This document shows positions 59,843 to 64,000 of a stretch of DNA of 64,000 nucleotides, piece by piece. Source of the stretch: Lutimaribacter salitolerans (GTDB taxonomy: Bacteria > Pseudomonadota > Alphaproteobacteria > Rhodobacterales > Rhodobacteraceae). The notes under the pieces were generated by a model. The model was not told the DNA's origin. It saw only the letters and a list, made by a program, of their open reading frames with translations, and did no database searches. Position 1 is the first letter of the stretch, and each line of letters opens with the position of its first letter. Where the stretch lies: the NCBI RefSeq assembly GCF_042677865.1, contig NZ_JBHUDD010000059.1, forward strand, positions 186,001 through 250,000. Reading direction: 5' to 3'. The position numbers were made by a program, and so were the translations under genes.

Positions 59843-60456
59843 GTGACCTCCTTTTCGGTCAGAAATCCATGGCTTGCCAGGACGCGGGCCAATCCATCCG
59901 CACCTTCGAAAAGGTGCCCGTGCCATCCGCGTGCCTGCGCGGCGGCGATGTTCTCGGGCCGGTCATCGGTGAAGAACAACTGCCCGGCTGACAGGCCGCT
60001 GGCCAGTTCCAGCGTCTCGTAGATCTCGGGCTCGGGTTTGATCGCGCCGATATGGGCGGAAATCACCCGCCCGTCGAACTCGGCCAGAAAGGGATAGGCC
60101 CCTTCGGCAATCTCGAACGTCTCGGCGCCGAAGTTCGACAGCGCCCAGCAGGGCACGCCTGCCGCGCGCAGCCGGTCGAACAGGGCCACGGTGTCAATCA
60201 TCGCGGGGCTGGCCATGTCGAGCCAGCGGTCGTGCCACAGCCGGATCGCCTCGGCCCAGTCTGGATGCGCGTCCGCCAGCGCATAGATCGTGTCGCGCAA
60301 CGGCGCACCGCGATCAACCTCAAGATTTGCGGCCTCCAGCGGCACGGCATCAAACAGCCGCGCGCGCGCCTCGGCCCCGATCTCGCGGTCGTAGAATCCC
60401 ACGGGGTCCCAATGGATCAGCACGCGCCCGATGTCGAAAACCACTGCTTCTGGCAT
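59839..60456 (-). CDS. HAD-superfamily hydrolase (haloacid dehalogenase/phosphatase)
   Basis: A 205-residue HAD protein. Motif I VVFDIGRVLIHWDP near 5-18, motif II WALSNFG near 107-113, motif III KPEPEIY near 138-144 and motif IV FFTDDRPENIAAA near 160-172 are visible. Motif I reads DIGRV, lacking the DxD second aspartate, as in YihX-like alpha-D-glucose-1-phosphatase or 2-haloacid dehalogenase types. Start ATG 60456. It lies 4 bp after DUF188 on the same strand. Confidence 0.85.
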   Translation of the reverse strand: MPEAVVFDIGRVLIHWDPVGFYDREIGAEARARLFDAVPLEAANLEVDRGAPLRDTIYALADAHPDWAEAIRLWHDRWLDMASPAMIDTVALFDRLRAAGVPCWALSNFGAETFEIAEGAYPFLAEFDGRVISAHIGAIKPEPEIYETLELASGLSAGQLFFTDDRPENIAAAQARGWHGHLFEGADGLARVLASHGFLTEKEVT

Positions 60457-60460
60457 GATG

Positions 60461-60910
60461 CTACCCTTGTTTGGCGGCGCGCAACGCACGTTCCAGCCCG
60501 TCAAGGAAACGAGAGCGGTCCGCCTTTGTAAACCCCTTGCCGCCGCCCTGCATGAACGGGTTGGATGCGCGCAGGTCGCTCATCAGGTCGCGGGTGGCCA
60601 GCACGTTGCCGATATTGGCGCCGGTCAGCGCCTCGCCGTTGTGTTTGAGCACCTGCGCCCCGTTCTCGATGCAGCGCGCGGCCAGCGGGATGTCTCCCGT
60701 CACCACCACGTCACCTGGCCCCGCGCGCTCGGCAATCCACATATCGGCCACGTCGGGGCCATCGGGCACGATCACCGTTTCGACCAGCGGGTTTTGCGAC
60801 GGGCGCAGCCCGCCGTTGCTGACCACCTTCATCGCGACGCCGTGGCGGGTTGCCACGCGCTCGGCCTCGGATTTGACCGGGCAGGCATCGGCGTCGATGA
60901 ACAGCGTCAC
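60461..60910 (-). CDS. YaiI/YqxD family protein (DUF188)
   Basis: A 149-residue protein of the PIN-like DUF188 family of unknown role. The start FIDADACPVKSEAERVATRH near 4-23 and VTGDIPLAARCIENGA near 70-85 are the family marks, and a conserved acidic cluster suggests metal-dependent nuclease activity. It lies between fghA (4 bp overlap) and the HAD gene in a tight operon. Confidence 0.9.
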   Translation of the reverse strand: MTLFIDADACPVKSEAERVATRHGVAMKVVSNGGLRPSQNPLVETVIVPDGPDVADMWIAERAGPGDVVVTGDIPLAARCIENGAQVLKHNGEALTGANIGNVLATRDLMSDLRASNPFMQGGGKGFTKADRSRFLDGLERALRAAKQG

Positions 60911-61737
60911 GAATACAGCGCTTCGGCGTGAAAGGTGACGTGATCCTCGATGAACGACGACACAAAGAAATAGCTGTGGTCATAGCCCTTTTGCAGCCGC
61001 AGGGTCGCGGGCACCCGGCGGGCGGCAACGGCCTGTGCCAGCGCCTCGGGTTGCAGCAGGTCGATGAACTGATCGCTGCTGCCGGTGTCCACCAGCAACG
61101 GGATGTCCAGGCCGGTGTCGCGCATCATCAGGGTGGCGTCATGGGCGGCCCACGCGCCCTCATCCTCGCCCAGATAGGCCGACAGTTGCTTGCGGCCCCA
61201 ATCGCCGTTGGTCGGATGACAAATGGGCGAGAAGGCCGAGACCGAGCGGAACCGCCCCGGCAGCCCCATTGCCAGCGTCAGCGCGCCATGCCCGCCCATC
61301 GAATGGCCGGTGATCGCCTGCCGCTCGGCATCCAGTGGAAATTCCTTGAACACCAGGTCGGGCAGGTCCGTGGCGATGTAATCCCACATGCGGAAATTCG
61401 GGGCCCAGGGCGCCTGCGTGGCGTTCACATAAAACCCGGCACCCTGGCCCAGATCATAGGCGTCGTCATCTGCCACGCCCTCGCCGCGCGGCGATGTGTC
61501 GGGGAAAATCAGTGCGATCCCCTGTTCGGCAGCCCAGCTTTGCGCGCCCGCCTTGACCATCGCGTTTTCATGCGTGCAGGTCAGGCCAGACAGATACCAC
61601 AGCACCGGCACCGGGCCGTCCTGCGCGTCCTCGGGCAGGAACAGACCGAATGTCATGTCACAGGCCGTTGCGGAGGATGTGTGGCTGTAAACGCCCTGCA
61701 TGCCGCCAAAGCAGCGGTTTTCGGAAATGGTTTTCAT
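60907..61737 (-). CDS. fghA: S-formylglutathione hydrolase
   Basis: A 276-residue esterase-D-family enzyme. The formaldehyde detoxification step releases glutathione and formate. Motifs: FLPEDAQDGPVPVLWYLSGL near 33-52, LTCTHEN near 52-58, the nucleophile serine in GHSMGGHGAL near 144-153 and the catalytic histidine in GYDHSYFF near 252-259. It heads the run fghA-DUF188-HAD-OCD. The partner formaldehyde dehydrogenase is not in this window. Confidence 0.93.
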   Translation of the reverse strand: MKTISENRCFGGMQGVYSHTSSATACDMTFGLFLPEDAQDGPVPVLWYLSGLTCTHENAMVKAGAQSWAAEQGIALIFPDTSPRGEGVADDDAYDLGQGAGFYVNATQAPWAPNFRMWDYIATDLPDLVFKEFPLDAERQAITGHSMGGHGALTLAMGLPGRFRSVSAFSPICHPTNGDWGRKQLSAYLGEDEGAWAAHDATLMMRDTGLDIPLLVDTGSSDQFIDLLQPEALAQAVAARRVPATLRLQKGYDHSYFFVSSFIEDHVTFHAEALYS

Positions 61738-61799
61738 GGGATGCCCCCTGTTTGTCCGGTTGGCCCATGGCTATCCGAGGGATGCCCGCGCGGCAAGGA

Positions 61800-62729
61800 T
61801 CAGAAAGCGCTGACCCAGGCGATCACCGCCGAGACGGTGATGATGGAAAACCCGGTCGAGATCAGGATCGACGCCGACACCCGGTGTGGTGCCACGCCAT
61901 AATGCTGCGCAAGGATATACACATTGCCCGCCACCGGCAGGGCGGCGGCGGCGATCATCACCCCGGCGGCATAAAGATCGACCGGAAACAGCACAAGCGC
62001 GGCAAAGGCCACGGCGACGGGGTGCAGGACCAGCTTGCAGAACGACAGCCATCCGGCGGTTGTGAGCCGCTCCGCCGATTTCGATGCCAGGCTGGCCCCG
62101 ATGGCAAACAGCGCGCCGGGCGTGGCCGCAGCGCCCAGGATCGAGACAAAATCATTCAGCGGATCAGGGATCGGGATGGCCAGCGACGACCACGCCAACC
62201 CCAGCGAAATGCTGACGATCATGGGGTTTTTCAGCAGGCCCAGCCCCACGGTGCGCAGGATCTTGATCGACACGCGCCCGTCGCGCGCGCCGGTGATCAG
62301 GATCACGATCAGCGAGCCGAACACGATCAGATCGACCGCCAGCACTAGCATGACCGGGGCGATCGCCGCCTCGCCCAGCAGCATCACCAGCATCGGTATG
62401 CCCAGAAACCCGACATTGCCGATCACCGCGCATTGTGCCTCGACCGCCGCCTCCTCGGTGCTCAGCCCGCGCAGGAACGCGACGCCGGTGGCGATGCCAT
62501 AGATCAGCGCGGTGCCCCACAGATAGGCGGTGACAAAGCGCAGATCGAAAATCTCGGTGAATGACAGGTTGGCTGAAAACCGGAACAGCATCGCCGACAG
62601 GGCAAAGTAGAACACGAACTTGGTCAGCCAAGCGGTCGCCTCTTCGGGGAAAAACCGTGTGACACCTGCAAGGTAACCCAGACCGATCAGGGCAAAGAAG
62701 GGCAGGGTTTGCAGGAATATCTGGGCCAT
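61800..62729 (-). CDS. AEC-family permease (auxin efflux carrier type)
   Basis: A 309-residue membrane protein with eight to ten hydrophobic helices in two halves. The opening IFLQTLPFFALIGLGYLAGV near 4-23 and the mid-protein crossover with NPMIVSISLGLAWS near 174-187 match the AEC family (malonate, malate or other organic-acid carriers in bacteria). The substrate is unknown. It lies 62 bp upstream of fghA on the same strand. Confidence 0.85.
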   Translation of the reverse strand: MAQIFLQTLPFFALIGLGYLAGVTRFFPEEATAWLTKFVFYFALSAMLFRFSANLSFTEIFDLRFVTAYLWGTALIYGIATGVAFLRGLSTEEAAVEAQCAVIGNVGFLGIPMLVMLLGEAAIAPVMLVLAVDLIVFGSLIVILITGARDGRVSIKILRTVGLGLLKNPMIVSISLGLAWSSLAIPIPDPLNDFVSILGAAATPGALFAIGASLASKSAERLTTAGWLSFCKLVLHPVAVAFAALVLFPVDLYAAGVMIAAAALPVAGNVYILAQHYGVAPHRVSASILISTGFSIITVSAVIAWVSAF

Positions 62730-62782
62730 GACGCTTTTGGTAGCATGGGGGGCGGTGCGGTCAATGCCCCACGGATTTGCGC

Positions 62783-63964
62783 CTAGACCTTGGGGTGTTG
62801 TTCCAGCCGCAGGACCGGTGGCGCGGACTCGACCTCGGGGGCCAGCTCCTCGAAATCGAAATTGTCCAGCCGCCGCGCGCGCCGCCCGGCCTTGTCGGCG
62901 CTGATCTTGATGTCCGAGATATCCTTGGCCGCCTGCCCGAAATGCCGGTCCAGGTTTTCGACCCGGCTGCCCAGCCGTTCAACATCGGCAAACAGCAGCC
63001 CCAGTTCGCGCCGGATCGCGCCCGCCTGTTCCCGCATGCGCGCATCTTTCAGGATCGCGCGCATCGTGTGCAGCGTGGCCATGCAGGTGGTCGGCGACAC
63101 GATCCAGACTCGCGCGGCGAACCCTTCGCGCACCAGTTCGGGGAACCGCGCGTGCAGTTCGGCATAGACCGCCTCGGAGGGCAGGAACATCAGCGCGCCA
63201 TCGGCGGTTTCGCCCTCAAGAATGTATTTCTCGGAGATCGCCTTGATATGCGCGCGCACCGCCTGCCGCATCTGGGTGTTGGCGCGGGTCACCTGTTCCG
63301 GCGTCTGCGCGTTGATCAGCGCCTCGTAGGCCTCAAGCGGGAACTTGCTGTCGATCGCGATCGGCCCGGGCGGGTTGGGCAGGTAGATCAGGCAATCGGG
63401 CCGCTTGCCGTTGCTCAGAACCGCCTGCCATTGATAGCTGTCGGAGGGCAGCGCCTTGCCGACGATGTCGCGCAACTGGATCTCGCCGAAGGCCCCGCGC
63501 GTCTGCTTGTTGCTCAGGATATCCTGCAACGACAGCACATCACCCGACAGCTTGGTGATATTGTCCTGCGCCTTGTCGATGGCCTGCAACCGCTGCTGCA
63601 ATTCCCCAAGGCTGTGCGCCGTGCGGGTGGCCGTGCCCTGCAGGTTCTCGTTCATCTTTTCGCTGACCTGTGCCAGCCGGCGTTCCATCAGTTGCAGCAT
63701 GTTGGCCTGGCTGGCCGCCTGCGCCTCGGACACATGGGTCAGACCCCCGGCAAGCTGTTGCTGTCCTTGCCCCAGCATTTCCACACGCTGCCCCAATTGC
63801 CCGATCTGCTGGGCCAGCGGTGCTGCAATCCGCGCGCTGCGCCCCGCCGCCCGCACCGCCACGATCAGCAGGATCAGGAACACCAGCGCCAGCACCCCGC
63901 CTGCCAGCACCAGCAGGGTGGCCGGATCGTCCAGCGCGAAGGATTGGTTGCCGATCTGGATCAT
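62783..63964 (-). CDS. rmuC: DNA recombination protein RmuC
   Basis: A 393-residue protein. One transmembrane helix at residues 17-37 and a long coiled coil near 45-140 precede the RmuC domain with TRGAFGEIQLRDIVGKALP near 158-176, PGPIAIDSKFPLEAYEAL near 201-218 and a PD-(D/E)XK-like acidic/lysine set (DSKFP). RmuC limits sequence inversion, with a likely nuclease role. Its ATG overlaps the stop of the preceding gene (ATGA) at the right edge of the window. Confidence 0.92.
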   Translation of the reverse strand: MIQIGNQSFALDDPATLLVLAGGVLALVFLILLIVAVRAAGRSARIAAPLAQQIGQLGQRVEMLGQGQQQLAGGLTHVSEAQAASQANMLQLMERRLAQVSEKMNENLQGTATRTAHSLGELQQRLQAIDKAQDNITKLSGDVLSLQDILSNKQTRGAFGEIQLRDIVGKALPSDSYQWQAVLSNGKRPDCLIYLPNPPGPIAIDSKFPLEAYEALINAQTPEQVTRANTQMRQAVRAHIKAISEKYILEGETADGALMFLPSEAVYAELHARFPELVREGFAARVWIVSPTTCMATLHTMRAILKDARMREQAGAIRRELGLLFADVERLGSRVENLDRHFGQAAKDISDIKISADKAGRRARRLDNFDFEELAPEVESAPPVLRLEQHPKV

Positions 63965-64000
63965 GTGCGCCCGAACAGCCTTTCGATGTCTGACAGTTTC
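63961..64000 (-). CDS. 3' end of an upstream gene, product unknown
   Basis: Only the last 12 codons are visible, reading KLSDIERLFGRT and a TGA at 63963-63961 that overlaps the rmuC ATG. The overlap and the sensible residues make this a real coding end, co-transcribed with rmuC. Too little is present to name it. Confidence 0.55.
   Translation of the reverse strand, partial: KLSDIERLFGRT

Overview
This window reads as chromosomal core DNA of a Rhodobacterales (roseobacter/Paracoccaceae-type) alphaproteobacterium. GC content is high, codon use is strongly G/C-ending, and genes are packed with many 1-4 bp start/stop overlaps. Lineage-typical genes are present: a TrcR/DUF1013 regulator, COQ9, an IalB-family protein, a Hint-domain protein, an H-NS/HvrA-type protein, and a core-2-like glycosyltransferase with a long extra C-terminal domain. 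I found no tRNA, rRNA, CRISPR array, insertion sequence, prophage or plasmid functions. All assignments come from reading the sequence; no database search was run.

Layout. 1-3.7 kb: a CoA-thioester operon (NDP-forming acyl-CoA ligase cut by the window edge, two hotdog-fold proteins, an SDR, a citrate-synthase-fold lyase). 3.7-5.1 kb: exoD and an epimerase on the minus strand. 5.2-8.9 kb: paaABCDE, the phenylacetyl-CoA epoxidase operon, behind a clear promoter and inverted-repeat operator. 9-13.8 kb: a metallophosphatase, then serA-serC divergent from serB. 13.8-23.6 kb: Hint protein, asparaginase, IalB protein, aminotransferase, ftsK, lolA, a 4Fe-4S protein and an RTX-repeat protein. 23.7-28.5 kb: DUF1643, truB, UDP-glucose dehydrogenase and a nucleotide-sugar 4,6-dehydratase. 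28.8-36.8 kb: trhO, an ATPase-domain-only Hsp70, pncA-pncB, an acyl-CoA synthetase, aroQ, msrB-msrA and a phosphatase. 37.1-42.7 kb: dnaX-ybaB-recR, a LysE exporter, TrcR, RNase T2 and an H-NS-like protein. 42.9-47.3 kb: quinone oxidoreductase, COQ9, rpsU, a hydrolase and a thiolase. 47.3-53.8 kb: a STAS/HATPase pair, gamma-glutamyltransferase, an orphan PstB-like ATPase, a sulfotransferase divergent from the glycosyltransferase, and a HIT protein. 53.8-57.7 kb: ureide (purine) catabolism with a decayed MFS transporter. 57.7-64 kb: an oxygenase with a peroxiredoxin-like domain, ornithine-cyclodeaminase-like, HAD, DUF188, fghA, an AEC transporter and rmuC.

How the genes work together. The paa genes make the ring epoxide of phenylacetyl-CoA. 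serB/serC/serA supply serine from 3-phosphoglycerate. pncA/pncB recycle nicotinamide into NAD. uraH, the PuuE-UraD fusion, the AllE-like cupin and allA form most of a route from 5-hydroxyisourate to glyoxylate, with uricase and allantoate hydrolase not seen here. dnaX-ybaB-recR is the usual replication/repair trio.

The points I would follow up first are the citrate-synthase-fold protein lacking two catalytic-triad residues, the rpsU leader that almost fully complements the 16S 3' tail and carries a GNRA hairpin, the tandem hairpins between serC and serA, the cysteine-less peroxiredoxin-like domain fused to a 2OG oxygenase, and the sulfotransferase/core-2-like transferase divergon.
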